A stretch of DNA of 64,000 nucleotides, taken from NCBI RefSeq assembly GCF_013401555.1, contig NZ_CP058552.1, positions 4,836,001 through 4,900,000 on the forward strand, in the 5' to 3' direction. Source of the stretch: Paenibacillus sp. E222 (GTDB lineage: Bacteria > Bacillota > Bacilli > Paenibacillales > Paenibacillaceae). A program made the translations under genes and the position numbers. Shown here piece by piece: positions 45,724 through 54,938 of this stretch. How positions within the stretch are numbered: the stretch's first letter is position 1; the number at the start of each line of letters is the position of its first letter. Below the pieces are notes generated by a model that made no database searches, was not told the origin of the DNA, and saw only the letters and a program-made list of their open reading frames with translations.

Positions 45724-48402
45724 ATGCCAATCGACGGAACATTTGAATTACTTGCTGGACTGCATGACGACAACCAGGCAGCTATGTCTTTTCTCCAGAA
45801 GCCTGTCTACAATCTTGACGAAATGGATCGCCGGGAGTCTATGATCTCCTTGGTCTATTCTGGCTGTTTCTGTATCAAGTCTTCCAAGCACATCGATCCC
45901 CAGCAACCCGGCATGGTTTATATCGACGGCGAAGCCACTGAAGCTCCATTGATCGAAAAGCCCACGACGATGTTCGGGCAGTTGGTCGGTATCATTGTCC
46001 GAAAATACCTGCTTGAATACAACAAGGAACATGAAGTCCGTTATGCAGGTGCTTATGACACCGATGGTATAGAGATCTCGGAATTCACCTTCAAGCTTAA
46101 GACACTGCCCCGGATCGAGCCCGGCGTCAAATACCCGGAGCATGACGCCATCGTGCTGCAGGCAGCCCGTGAAGGCGCAGTTTTGTTGAAGAACAATAAT
46201 ACGCTTCCCCTGTCATCCGGTAGCTGTGTGAACGTTTTCGGCGCTGCCGCAGTGGTCTTCCGGCTAGGCTGTCTGGGTGCTGGTAAAATTAATCCCCGTT
46301 ACGGTATCCGGGTGAAGGAAGGTATTGAGAAGTACTCCTCCTTGAAGCTCAACCAGGAGCTGTATGATTTCTATACCGAAGAGAGGGATGTCTTTCCACC
46401 GGGGGATATGGTTACTCGAGCCAAGGACCGTAGTGGAACCGCTGTTGTTTTCATCACCCGCGGTAGCAGTGAAGCCCATGATGTTCCTATGGATAAGGGC
46501 GGTTATTACCTGACCGATCAAGAACGGGAGCTGATTCGAAAAATCACTGCTACCTTTGGGAAAACGGTTGCAATTTTGAATGTGGCTCATCCCATTGAAA
46601 CAAAATGGATTGAGGAATACGATGTAGACGCCGTCCTGCTGACTGGACTTTCCGGCATGGCTGGCGGCCGCGCCTTGGCCGAAATTCTCGATGGAACAGT
46701 CAATCCCTCCGGCAAGCTGCCTAACACCTGGGCCTACGACTACCACGATTATCCGAGTGCTCCGAACTTCCTGACCAAAGATCAGATCGCAAAGAAATCC
46801 GTAGGAGCCCCAATTCAATACGCCACCACGGTGTATGAAGAAGGGTTGTATGTCGGGTACCGCTACTTCGATACCTTCCAAAAGCCAGCTGCCTACCTGT
46901 TCGGTCATGGTCTCAGTTATACGACTTTTGATACCAAACTGAAGTCAACCGCCAAAACGGATGCCTGCGGTACGCAGATGGACATTGAAGTTACAAATAC
47001 CGGCACCAGAGCAGGCAAGGAAGTCGTTATGCTTTATGCCCACTTTGAAGGCGGGGAACTGGAGCAACCGGACAAGCGTTTGGTGGCCTTCGCCAAGACT
47101 AAGGAATTGCTCCCTGGCGAGGCTCAGATTCTCTGCCTAGAGGTCAGTGAGAAGCGTCTGAAATCCTACAGCGAAGCTGAGGCAGCGTGGATCATCGAAC
47201 CGGGAAGAATAAGTTTTCTTCTTGGCGGAGCCCCCAATAGGACAACGCTGGTCTGGTCAGTGGACGTTGCAGACAAGATCATAGTATCCCAGGTCAAGAA
47301 CAGGGTAGCACCTCCCTTCCCAATCAAGGAGCTGTCCGCCAAAAACTCTAACGGGACCTATCCTCAAGGCGAAATGACCAAAGTGTATACGGCGGAGGAG
47401 AGCGGGGGGAAGCTTCCTTTCAAAAATAGCCGTGCCGCTGTTGGTGGCGATGGTGATATTCCTATCGAGCATACTGTGGAACGTGTGATCCGTTTCCCCG
47501 AACTGGTGAAAGATCCTGTGCTGGTAGAACAGTTTGTGGCCCAGATGACCGACTACGAGTTAGCCCGCTTAAGTATTGGCGGCCAAACCGGCTGGGGCAT
47601 CGAGGATAACGGCTATGCGGGAACTCTTTTCAATGAAGAAGCCCTGGACAAATATGAGATACCTGACTATTTCTTTGCCGACGGAAACAATGGTCTCAAC
47701 ATGTTCGAGGTCAACATTGGCTTCCCAGTCTCCACTACGGTATGCGCCAGCTTCAACGAGGAGCTATCTTATGCCGAGGGTGCCGCCATTGCCCGGGAAG
47801 CCAAAGACATGAATCTGCATTGTCTGCTGGCTCCAGCTCTCAACCTGCAGCGTAATCCACTCTGTGGACGGCATACGGAGTACTTCAGTGAAGATCCGTT
47901 CCTCGCCGGTCGTATGGCTGGCCAGGAGAGCCGTGGATTTGAAGAATCTGGTATCTCCAGCTGCATGAAACATTTCTTCGCCAACAACGCAGAGACTATG
48001 CGTAACACCAACCACAGCATTATGAGTGAACGTACTGCCAGGGAGTTGTATCTGGCTGCATTTGAAACCGCTTTTGAAGTAAATAAACCGGACACGGTGA
48101 TGACCGGCTACAACGCGGCAAACGGTGCCTACTGCTCAAATGACGAGGAGCTGCTCCGCGGCATCCTGCGGGAGGAATTTGGCTTTACGGGTTATGTCAT
48201 GACAGACTGGAACGGCTATGGTGATGAAGGGATGGCAGCCCCACTTGCCGCCGGAGTAAGTTGGTTGGCACCGGGAAGTCCTGATGACACCCTGGTTACG
48301 CCAATCGAAGCAGCACTGAAATCCGGTGATCTATCTCGGGCCCGGGTGCAGAAGAACCTGGTTGATCTAATCAAGGTCGTTCTCAAGTATCGAGAGGCAT
48401 GA
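45724..48402 (+). CDS. GH3 glycosidase, permuted domain order
   Basis: 892-residue cytoplasmic GH3 enzyme. It starts with an ~110-residue extension (DGTFELLAGLHDDNQAAMSF) not present in the 41274 enzyme, then the sandwich domain (AAREGAVLLKNNNTLPL), a fibronectin-like part (DIEVTNTGTRAGKEVVMLYA), and the TIM barrel at the C-terminal end with LLAPALNLQRNPLCGRHTEY, SCMKHFFANNAE and the nucleophile in YVMTDWNGYG. The frame opens at 45700, but ATG at 45724 follows GAGGGA and is the position conserved in the remnant at 32312. It is a single-gene unit under module M4. Confidence 0.9.
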   Translation: MPIDGTFELLAGLHDDNQAAMSFLQKPVYNLDEMDRRESMISLVYSGCFCIKSSKHIDPQQPGMVYIDGEATEAPLIEKPTTMFGQLVGIIVRKYLLEYNKEHEVRYAGAYDTDGIEISEFTFKLKTLPRIEPGVKYPEHDAIVLQAAREGAVLLKNNNTLPLSSGSCVNVFGAAAVVFRLGCLGAGKINPRYGIRVKEGIEKYSSLKLNQELYDFYTEERDVFPPGDMVTRAKDRSGTAVVFITRGSSEAHDVPMDKGGYYLTDQERELIRKITATFGKTVAILNVAHPIETKWIEEYDVDAVLLTGLSGMAGGRALAEILDGTVNPSGKLPNTWAYDYHDYPSAPNFLTKDQIAKKSVGAPIQYATTVYEEGLYVGYRYFDTFQKPAAYLFGHGLSYTTFDTKLKSTAKTDACGTQMDIEVTNTGTRAGKEVVMLYAHFEGGELEQPDKRLVAFAKTKELLPGEAQILCLEVSEKRLKSYSEAEAAWIIEPGRISFLLGGAPNRTTLVWSVDVADKIIVSQVKNRVAPPFPIKELSAKNSNGTYPQGEMTKVYTAEESGGKLPFKNSRAAVGGDGDIPIEHTVERVIRFPELVKDPVLVEQFVAQMTDYELARLSIGGQTGWGIEDNGYAGTLFNEEALDKYEIPDYFFADGNNGLNMFEVNIGFPVSTTVCASFNEELSYAEGAAIAREAKDMNLHCLLAPALNLQRNPLCGRHTEYFSEDPFLAGRMAGQESRGFEESGISSCMKHFFANNAETMRNTNHSIMSERTARELYLAAFETAFEVNKPDTVMTGYNAANGAYCSNDEELLRGILREEFGFTGYVMTDWNGYGDEGMAAPLAAGVSWLAPGSPDDTLVTPIEAALKSGDLSRARVQKNLVDLIKVVLKYREA

Positions 48403-48535
48403 CAGATCTGTGGCTATGAAAATTTGCAATATCTGTGTTCTTTAATGATTCTGATTGAATAGAACCGTTAGGATGCGAGTCTTGAACTTATATATAGTTA
48501 AGAAAATTAAGGTCATTTCGTTAAATAATGAGCGG

Positions 48536-48566
48536 ATAGGTTCTCGGGTAAATGAGAACCTATTTT
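48536..48566 (+). terminator. Rho-independent terminator
   Basis: ATAGGTTCTC and GAGAACCTAT form a 10-bp stem followed by TTTGTGTG, 130 bp after the GH3 gene. Confidence 0.75.
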
Positions 48567-48644
48567 GTGTGCTTGACCGCACAGCGAGTAAGCAGATGAA
48601 GATTAGGATTATCCCAGTCAATGATATAAAAGAAGATTGCAATA

Positions 48645-48776
48645 ATGAAGTTTCGAAAAGTTCAAACCCTGGCAGGTCTGGTGGAGGGAATACCTTGCGG
48701 AAATCCGACTTACACAGTATTTAAAGGGATCCCTTATGCCCAATTGGAGCAGGTTTATGATCGAAAAGGGCAATGA
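48645..48776 (+). pseudogene. Type B carboxylesterase N-terminal shard
   Basis: 43 codons, MKFRKVQTLAGLVEGIPCGN and TVFKGIPYAQ, match the start of PnbA-like esterases and then stop. It is the third carboxylesterase locus in the window, counting 17760 and 36680. Confidence 0.75.
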
Positions 48777-48838
48777 ATTAGCTAAGTAACCAAACTTCCC
48801 TGATCACATGGATGGCATGTCCAAACGGACAAAATAGA

Positions 48839-48889
48839 AAGGCAGTAGATGAACTTGATTGTGATACAATCCAGATCATCACTGCCTTA
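48839..48889. repeat. Imperfect ~24-bp inverted repeat
   Basis: AAGGCAGTAGATGAACTTGA and the complementary arm TCCAGATCATCACTGCCTT flank a short loop. It lies between the carboxylesterase shard and the 3' end of the kinase gene and may act as terminator of the kinase (minus strand) or be a mobile-element relic. Confidence 0.4.
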
Positions 48890-48933
48890 TCCTTTGGAAC
48901 TCTATATAGTTTCATCAACTTGACAATGGGAGA

Positions 48934-50610
48934 CTATTCCTCTGGTTGGCTGCTGTTATCCCAGATCAGCTCAATGCGAATTCCACCTAGCTTACTCTGA
49001 GCAATATTTAAGCTCGCTTTGGAGCCTAGCTGAATAAGCATTCGTTGCCGTATGTTCCATAAGGCGCAGCCCATTGTCTCATCCAGCGGTTGTTCAATAC
49101 GGTGCAGCAGGCTCTGGATCTCTTCCGGCTGCATGCCACTCCCGTCGTCTTCTACAACCAAAGAGTACCGGTCTCCAACGTCAGTACCGGATATGTGGAT
49201 AAGCACGGCACTTTGCTTCTTCTCAATTCCGTGAATTACGCTGTTCTCTACCAACGGTTGAATAAGCAGCTTGGGAACAAGCAAGGACATCATGGATTCC
49301 GGAATATTGATTTGCGTATGCAGGCGGTTGATTCGCAAACTCTGGATATTAAGATAATTACGGACAACGCCAATTTCTTTTTCAAGGGTGGTAAGTGGAT
49401 CGTTGATCCGCGTTGTATATCTGAAATATTCAGCCAGGTTCTGGGTCATGGCATTCACAGCTTCGTCATTTCCCATACGGTTCATATTGTTGATAAAGAA
49501 CAGGCAATTATATAAAAAATGCGGGTTAATTTGAGCCTGCAGTTGTTTAACCAATGCTTCTCTTGAAATGATTTTTTCTTTGTATACATTTTCAATCAAG
49601 TCTTCGATTTGCTGTGCCATATGGTTGAAATTGTGATAAAGAATAGTAAACTCAGCATTAGACGTTCTACTGATCCGGTGCGAGAAGTCGCCCTTTTGTA
49701 GATGACGGACACCTTTCAGCAAGGTGAGAATGGGGACTTGTACTTTCCTGTAGAAAAAAATGACCGTTACCATTCCGGACAAAAATAACAGAACACAGGT
49801 GATGTAAAAGAAGACTTGTGTCCTTACAATGGGTTGGAGCGCTTTGTCCAGAGGAACATAATCCACCATGTACCAACCTAATGTTTCCGCTTTCAAAAAA
49901 CTGACCATATAATCTATATTACCGGTTGTTATTAACTCGGTTCCTTCGTTTTTATCCCGCATCTTTGGTGACATTTTGGAGACCAGTTCCTGGACTTGAG
50001 TGGTATGAAAGGAACGGTTTGCTATGATGATGGAATCAGAGTAATAAAAAAAGGGATCATTATTTTCTAACTTGGCCGAGTCAAGCAAATTTTCCAAATT
50101 AGCCTTAGGAAAGGTTACCCGAACCGTAAACTGATCATATTTCCTGTACATGGAGAATAACTTTTGTGACCTATCCAATATCCATTGTCCTTCTGCCAAG
50201 TCATCTGGTGGGGGGGACTGGTTTTGAGATGAACCTACCCATTTGTTCAGCAGGGTTGAGTAAATGTCAATTTGGACATTCCAGCCCTGTGTAAAGCTTT
50301 GCAGTTTCATTTTGTCCGAGAGATCAAGCATAAGCTGATCCTGATCGTAATTATCCATCAGGTCCACAGATTTCAGCAGCCCCATTTTGGAGTCCGCATT
50401 TAGAGCAACAGACAGCATGTCAAGCTGCTCAACATTGTAATCTAAGGAATTGACCAAGATACGCAGTCGGTTCAGGTTGTTCGTTTCAATATCCTTTTTC
50501 ACAGTGCTTAAACTAGTCTCCACGGTGTAAGAATACATCATCAAGACAACTATCGTTGAAAATAAAATAATAATTACCGCGCTGAGAAAGGTTCGATATT
50601 GCTTTAACAT
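48934..50610 (-). CDS. YesM-type sensor histidine kinase
   Basis: 558-residue membrane kinase of the LytS/YesM class. Membrane helices near residues 8-30 and ~270-292 (VFFYITCVLLFLSGMVTVIF) enclose a ~240-residue external sensor. HAMP follows, then the His_kinase domain with QLQAQINPHFLYNCLFFI (phospho-histidine) and a HATPase domain (PLVENSVIHGIEKK, VVEDDGSGM). The frame opens at 50694, but ATG at 50610 follows AAAGGA and the promoter at 50641-50669 lies inside that extension. It is divergent from the binding-protein gene at 50842, and its partner is presumably the YesN-type regulator at 57841. Confidence 0.93.
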   Translation of the reverse strand: MLKQYRTFLSAVIIILFSTIVVLMMYSYTVETSLSTVKKDIETNNLNRLRILVNSLDYNVEQLDMLSVALNADSKMGLLKSVDLMDNYDQDQLMLDLSDKMKLQSFTQGWNVQIDIYSTLLNKWVGSSQNQSPPPDDLAEGQWILDRSQKLFSMYRKYDQFTVRVTFPKANLENLLDSAKLENNDPFFYYSDSIIIANRSFHTTQVQELVSKMSPKMRDKNEGTELITTGNIDYMVSFLKAETLGWYMVDYVPLDKALQPIVRTQVFFYITCVLLFLSGMVTVIFFYRKVQVPILTLLKGVRHLQKGDFSHRISRTSNAEFTILYHNFNHMAQQIEDLIENVYKEKIISREALVKQLQAQINPHFLYNCLFFINNMNRMGNDEAVNAMTQNLAEYFRYTTRINDPLTTLEKEIGVVRNYLNIQSLRINRLHTQINIPESMMSLLVPKLLIQPLVENSVIHGIEKKQSAVLIHISGTDVGDRYSLVVEDDGSGMQPEEIQSLLHRIEQPLDETMGCALWNIRQRMLIQLGSKASLNIAQSKLGGIRIELIWDNSSQPEE

Positions 50611-50640
50611 GACAACAATCCTTTGCAAAGAGGTAACCCC

Positions 50641-50804
50641 ATTATATGAATTTGTGATTCCAATGGCAATGCGTATCACTTGGAATATGAACATAACTTT
50701 GGAATGCGATATTGATGTTTAAATTCCTCTATCACGCCTGTTTAGAATACGATATGTGATGTTGCGAAAGCGTTATTTAATAACCGTATGCGAATTTTTA
50801 TAAT
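50641..50804. promoter_or_regulatory. Divergent yesM promoter and tandem module M5
   Basis: Minus strand: TTGCCA (50669-50664), 17-bp spacer, TATAAT (50646-50641) for the kinase. Plus strand: module M5a has AATGCGATATTG, ATGTTT at 50715-50720 and ATTCCTCTATC but only a weak -10. A second copy, M5b (AGAATACGATAT from 50744, ATGTTG at 50759-50764), has TATAAT at 50799-50804 after exactly 34 nt. So the binding-protein gene has two tandem sites. Confidence 0.75.
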
Positions 50805-50841
50805 TAAAGTGAATTCAAAAAACATTATCAGGGGGTTCTAC

Positions 50842-52551
50842 ATGAATATGAAAACGAGAGTGCTGACCACAGCACTTACTGCAACGCTGCTAACGACAGG
50901 GATACTGGGTTGCAGTAATACCAATAATCAGGGCAGCGGCGAAAATAAAAATGCGAACACGCAAACAAAAACACTAAATGTCGTGAATGGAAAAATTGAA
51001 CCGGCAGCGTCGTTTACCACCGTTAGGGGAGAAAATCCGGGCTATAAATATAGAGAAGGAGAATCCGTTACGGACAATGTATTCACCCGCTGGGCCGAGA
51101 ACAAATTTGGCGTACAGATTAAAACTTTATGGACAGGCGGCGCTACGGATGGTTCGTATGATACGAAATTGAAACTCATGCTCTCTGCGAACGACGAATT
51201 GCCAGATATCGTAATGTCGGGTAGTCCCGCTAACACCAATCTTCTCATCGATTCGGGCAAGTTCATGGAAGTGGAAGAAGTGTTCGAGAAATACGCTTCT
51301 CCAACTTGGAAAAGTGCGTTAGCCGATATGAAGGATCCCTGGTTATCGGTCACTCGAGACGGCAAAAAGATGGCGATTCCAGGAACTTCTACAGATTACG
51401 GGCAATCAAACAACGTTTTATGGATCCGTCAGGACTGGCTGGACAAGCTCAAGTTGAAAGCACCTACTACAATTGAAGAGCTGGAAACGGTCATGGATGC
51501 CTTCGTCAATCAGGATCCAGACGGTAATGGGCAGAAAGATACGTTTGCCCTGGATTTTGCCATGAAGGATAAGATGACTGGCAGCACCCTTGGAGACGGA
51601 TCCTGGATCTTTGGACTTTACGGGGCCATGCCGGAAAGATGGTATCCAGGAGAAGACGGCAAGCTTCAAAATGGTTCAATTCTACCGGGGGTCAAGCAGG
51701 GCTTAATGAAGATGAAAGAGTGGAAGGATAAAGGGTATTTTGCGAGCGATATTGCGTTACATGACCCCAATACAATTGTCACCGCGGTCACATCTAATAA
51801 GGTTGGGATTGTCGCAGCGCCTTCTTTCTTCATCCAATATCCTGGTTCCATGCTGCTCGCGACCAACCCTACGGCGATGTTCAAACCCTATCCGCTGCCG
51901 CATGGGGTCAATGGCCCAGCTTTGCATACCTATTTTACGATATCCGGCGGGACCGTGATCAATAAAGATATTTCGGATGAAGCGCTTCAAGCCTACTTTC
52001 ATTATATGAACTCGATGTATGCTGTCTACGAATCCGATAATCCTCTTGAATATTTCAAAGGATTTCAGGAGGGCTACCAATATGTTGTCAAAGATGGAAA
52101 GATTGTAACCGATGAGAAAGAGATTCCCGGTGGAAAGATTAATTCGAACGATTACATTTTTGGAAGCATGCCGGATGTTTCCTCAAAGATGAAGGAAATA
52201 ACATTAAAAGTGGCAAAGAAAGAAGAACTCACAGAGAAAGATCGTGCCTTTATGCAAGCTCTTGGGATTGCAGACGACACCAATCCATTACAAAGAATCG
52301 TGTACGATGCGATGCTTATATCCATGGATGAAGAATCCTCGCGCGTAAGGGAACATTACATGGGTCCGGTAACGTCCACCATGTCGTCCAGAAATGAGCT
52401 GCTGCAAAAAATGCAAATGGAGACATTCTCGAAGATCATCTATGGACAGTCTCCGGTGGATGCGTTTGATCAATTTGTAGAGAAATGGAAGTCTTCGGGC
52501 GGTGATACCATTACAAAAGAAGTGAATGAATGGTACGATTCCGTCAAATAG
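50842..52551 (+). CDS. Extracellular solute-binding lipoprotein (ABC importer)
   Basis: 569-residue lipoprotein of the LplA/family 1 type. The signal peptide ends in the lipobox ILGC near residue 22, followed by a polar N/Q-rich linker. DPDGNGQKDTFAL is a calcium-loop-like segment shared with the binding protein at 6151. The frame opens at 50788, but ATG at 50842 follows AGGGGG. It is driven by the tandem module M5; its permeases follow as a separate unit under module M6. It ends the unit at a strong terminator, so binding protein and permeases can be made in different amounts. Confidence 0.92.
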   Translation: MNMKTRVLTTALTATLLTTGILGCSNTNNQGSGENKNANTQTKTLNVVNGKIEPAASFTTVRGENPGYKYREGESVTDNVFTRWAENKFGVQIKTLWTGGATDGSYDTKLKLMLSANDELPDIVMSGSPANTNLLIDSGKFMEVEEVFEKYASPTWKSALADMKDPWLSVTRDGKKMAIPGTSTDYGQSNNVLWIRQDWLDKLKLKAPTTIEELETVMDAFVNQDPDGNGQKDTFALDFAMKDKMTGSTLGDGSWIFGLYGAMPERWYPGEDGKLQNGSILPGVKQGLMKMKEWKDKGYFASDIALHDPNTIVTAVTSNKVGIVAAPSFFIQYPGSMLLATNPTAMFKPYPLPHGVNGPALHTYFTISGGTVINKDISDEALQAYFHYMNSMYAVYESDNPLEYFKGFQEGYQYVVKDGKIVTDEKEIPGGKINSNDYIFGSMPDVSSKMKEITLKVAKKEELTEKDRAFMQALGIADDTNPLQRIVYDAMLISMDEESSRVREHYMGPVTSTMSSRNELLQKMQMETFSKIIYGQSPVDAFDQFVEKWKSSGGDTITKEVNEWYDSVK

Positions 52552-52565
52552 CCTATTATTGATCA

Positions 52566-52611
52566 GCGGTCTTGATGTGGATTCACGCATCAAGACCGCT
52601 CTTTTTTTTGG
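52566..52611 (+). terminator. Strong rho-independent terminator
   Basis: GCGGTCTTGATG pairs with CATCAAGACCGC, then TCTTTTTTTT. Separates the binding-protein and permease units. Confidence 0.93.
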
Positions 52612-52633
52612 AGCCGGCCTCCATAATTATAAT

Positions 52634-52697
52634 ATTTAGAATGCGTTATTGGTATTTGCATTGCTTTATATCAAGCCGAAATGCCCATCACTATAAT
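52634..52697 (+). promoter_or_regulatory. Shared promoter module M6
   Basis: AATGCGTTAT, a diverged GTATTT at 52652-52657, ATTGCTTTATATCA and TATAAT at 52692-52697, with a 34-nt gap. It drives the permease genes. Confidence 0.7.
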
Positions 52698-52737
52698 AAA
52701 AAATAGATTACAAGAATCAGGTGGGAGGATTTAGACA

Positions 52738-53679
52738 ATGGGCATGAATACTGCTGTACCTGCTGTACCGGCAAAAAAAAAGAAATTCACTAGACAAAAA
52801 GGTAGCTGGGGATTATACCTTATGCTCCTGCCCGCTGTGGTACTGACCGCAATTTTTGTCTACATACCCATGAGCGGCCTGTTAATGGCCTTTCAGGATT
52901 ATAAGCCCTCTCTGGGGATTTCCAAATCTCCTTGGGTCGGGTTGGACCAATTCAAGTTTTTATTTGAATATCCCGACAGCATGCAGGTCATTTGGAACAC
53001 GCTGAAAATTTCGTTTCTCAAATTAGCCATTGGCATGTTCAGTACCCTTGCGTTTGCGCTGCTGATCAATGAGGTGAAACACAAATTTCTGCGCACCTCG
53101 GTTCAAACCTTTGTGTTTCTGCCTCACTTCATTTCCTGGGTGGTGCTCGGCGGTATCTTCATTCAGCTGTTGAATCCGGAATATGGATTAGTGAACCAAC
53201 TGCTGAAAGCCTTGGGTCACGAGCCCGTGTTCTTTCTGGGCAGCAACCACTGGTTTGTGCCAATCGTGCTCTTTACGGATGCATGGAAAGAATTCGGTTA
53301 CGGGTCCATCATTTATCTAGCGGCCCTGGTGGGCATTAATCCGGCTCTCTATGAAGCCGCTCAGCTTGACGGAGCGAACAAACTGAAACAAATGTTGAAT
53401 ATTACCCTTCCCAGCCTGATCCCCACTATCTGTGTCATGCTGACGATCTCCCTGGGCGGTGTGCTCAATGCAGGCTTTGACCAAATCTTCAACTTGTACA
53501 ATCCGCTGGTCTATGAGAGCGGCGATATCATCGATACCTTCGTGTTCCGTATCGGTTTGATCGGCGGGAATTTCAGTTTCGGTACAGCAATCGGATTGTT
53601 CAAGTCTGTAGTGGGCCTGATCCTGATTCTAGGCGGATACCGGCTCGCCTACAAAGTTGCAGGTTATAAGATTTTCTAA
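52738..53679 (+). CDS. Carbohydrate ABC transporter permease, LplB type
   Basis: 313-residue MalF-like permease. A lysine-rich N-terminus precedes six helices; VYIPMSGLLMAFQDYKPSLG and SPWVGLDQF are the LplB signature and YEAAQLDGANKLKQMLNI the EAA loop. GGGAGG precedes the ATG. The next gene begins 11 bp downstream. It is paired with the binding protein at 50842; no ATPase gene is present. Confidence 0.93.
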   Translation: MGMNTAVPAVPAKKKKFTRQKGSWGLYLMLLPAVVLTAIFVYIPMSGLLMAFQDYKPSLGISKSPWVGLDQFKFLFEYPDSMQVIWNTLKISFLKLAIGMFSTLAFALLINEVKHKFLRTSVQTFVFLPHFISWVVLGGIFIQLLNPEYGLVNQLLKALGHEPVFFLGSNHWFVPIVLFTDAWKEFGYGSIIYLAALVGINPALYEAAQLDGANKLKQMLNITLPSLIPTICVMLTISLGGVLNAGFDQIFNLYNPLVYESGDIIDTFVFRIGLIGGNFSFGTAIGLFKSVVGLILILGGYRLAYKVAGYKIF

Positions 53680-53690
53680 GGAGTGGACCT

Positions 53691-54563
53691 ATGCGTAGAA
53701 CAGCCAAATTCAGTACATTTCAACTCATCAACAATATCATCATGGTCATGCTGGCCGTGATCTGCATCCTGCCGTTTCTTCATGTTTTGTCTGTATCCTT
53801 AAGTTCCAGTGCAGCTGTATCTGCCAATAAAGTAACCTTTTGGCCGATTGGGTTGAATTTGAACTCTTACAGCAGGGCGCTGGAAGATACCCAATTGCTT
53901 CGTTCCCTCTGGATTTCGGTGGAACGGACCTTGTTAAGTGTAACGTTGGGGCTGACGGTGACCAGTATGGCAGCTTATGTACTGTCCAAAGGCGGAGGGC
54001 AGAAAGGGATTGCGGGCTACAAGTGGTTTGTCGGATTTTTTATTGTAGCCATGCTTTTCAACGGAGGGATGATTCCGACGTATCTGGTGGTGACCAAAAT
54101 GGGTCTGTATAACACCATATGGGCGCTGATCCTGCCGACGATGATCAATGTATTTAATATCATCCTGATTATGAATTTTTTCAAGGCATTACCGCAGGAG
54201 CTGGAAGAAGCAGCATTTATAGATGGTGCCGGGCACTGGAAAGTGTATCTGAGAGTGATGTTACCCTTGTCGCTGCCGGTCATGGCAACAGTAGGGCTGT
54301 TCACGGTGGTAGGAGAATGGAATGAATGGTTGGCGGGTCAAATCTATATGAAGCCGGAAAACGCCCCGCTGAGTACGTTCTTGAAGGCCGCTATATCGAT
54401 GCCAAATATTGATATCAAGAATGCAGAAGCCGCAGCGAAATTCAATGCATTGTCCCTGAATTCTGCCCAAATCTTCATCGGAGCTTTGCCGATCTTGCTG
54501 ATCTATCCCTTCCTCCAAAAATTCTTTGCGAAAGGTATAGTGATTGGGGCAGTGAAGGAGTAG
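53691..54563 (+). CDS. Carbohydrate ABC transporter permease, LplC/YtcP type
   Basis: 290-residue MalG-like permease with six helices, EAA loop EEAAFIDGAGHWKVYLRV and the C-terminus FLQKFFAKGIVIGAVKE, very similar in layout to the protein at 3866. It is translationally close to the LplB-type gene (11-bp gap). Together with 50842 it forms the second importer of the window, and all are under shared modules. Confidence 0.93.
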   Translation: MRRTAKFSTFQLINNIIMVMLAVICILPFLHVLSVSLSSSAAVSANKVTFWPIGLNLNSYSRALEDTQLLRSLWISVERTLLSVTLGLTVTSMAAYVLSKGGGQKGIAGYKWFVGFFIVAMLFNGGMIPTYLVVTKMGLYNTIWALILPTMINVFNIILIMNFFKALPQELEEAAFIDGAGHWKVYLRVMLPLSLPVMATVGLFTVVGEWNEWLAGQIYMKPENAPLSTFLKAAISMPNIDIKNAEAAAKFNALSLNSAQIFIGALPILLIYPFLQKFFAKGIVIGAVKE

Positions 54564-54628
54564 CACGACAAGCCTGATAAAAATACAGTTATTCAAAGAA
54601 GAAGAATGATCGCACCATAGATTGGGGC

Positions 54629-54921
54629 TTGCACTTGATGGCTCAGAATTATATGGGCAAAGAGCCGCAAAGTAATATATACTTTTCACCCATGTTGGCG
54701 GATGATCTTAGCGGGCTGCCGCCTGCGCTGGTCGTTACTGCTGAGCTGGATGGCCTGCGGCTGGAAGCAGAACATTATGCAGGTAAGCTGAAAAAATATG
54801 GTTTAAATGTTTAATTTTAACTTATCAGTGGAACTAGCCACGATTCACTAGCTTACTTCGGGCTTTTTCCGGCAGGTGAAGCGTGTGTTATTGAAATTGT
54901 GAACGAACTGACCAAGCTCTG
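54629..54921 (+). pseudogene. HSL-type esterase C-terminal remnant
   Basis: [40 protein letters not shown], two stops, then LISGTSHDSLAYFG and VIEIVNELTKL match the last ~110 residues of the esterase at 38311. The serine and oxyanion regions are absent. It lies between the permeases and a GH3 gene, showing where an esterase gene was lost from the operon. Confidence 0.83.
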
Positions 54922-54938
54922 ATAGGAGGATGAATGAG

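Noticed and set aside
45748..48095. Long antisense frames (131, 214 and 108 codons) across the GH3 gene
   Set aside because: They mirror the codon bias of the strongly supported GH3 frame and show no family motif.
50755..50780. TTGCGAAAGCGTTATT as a cre site
   Set aside because: It differs from the consensus at three or more fixed positions.
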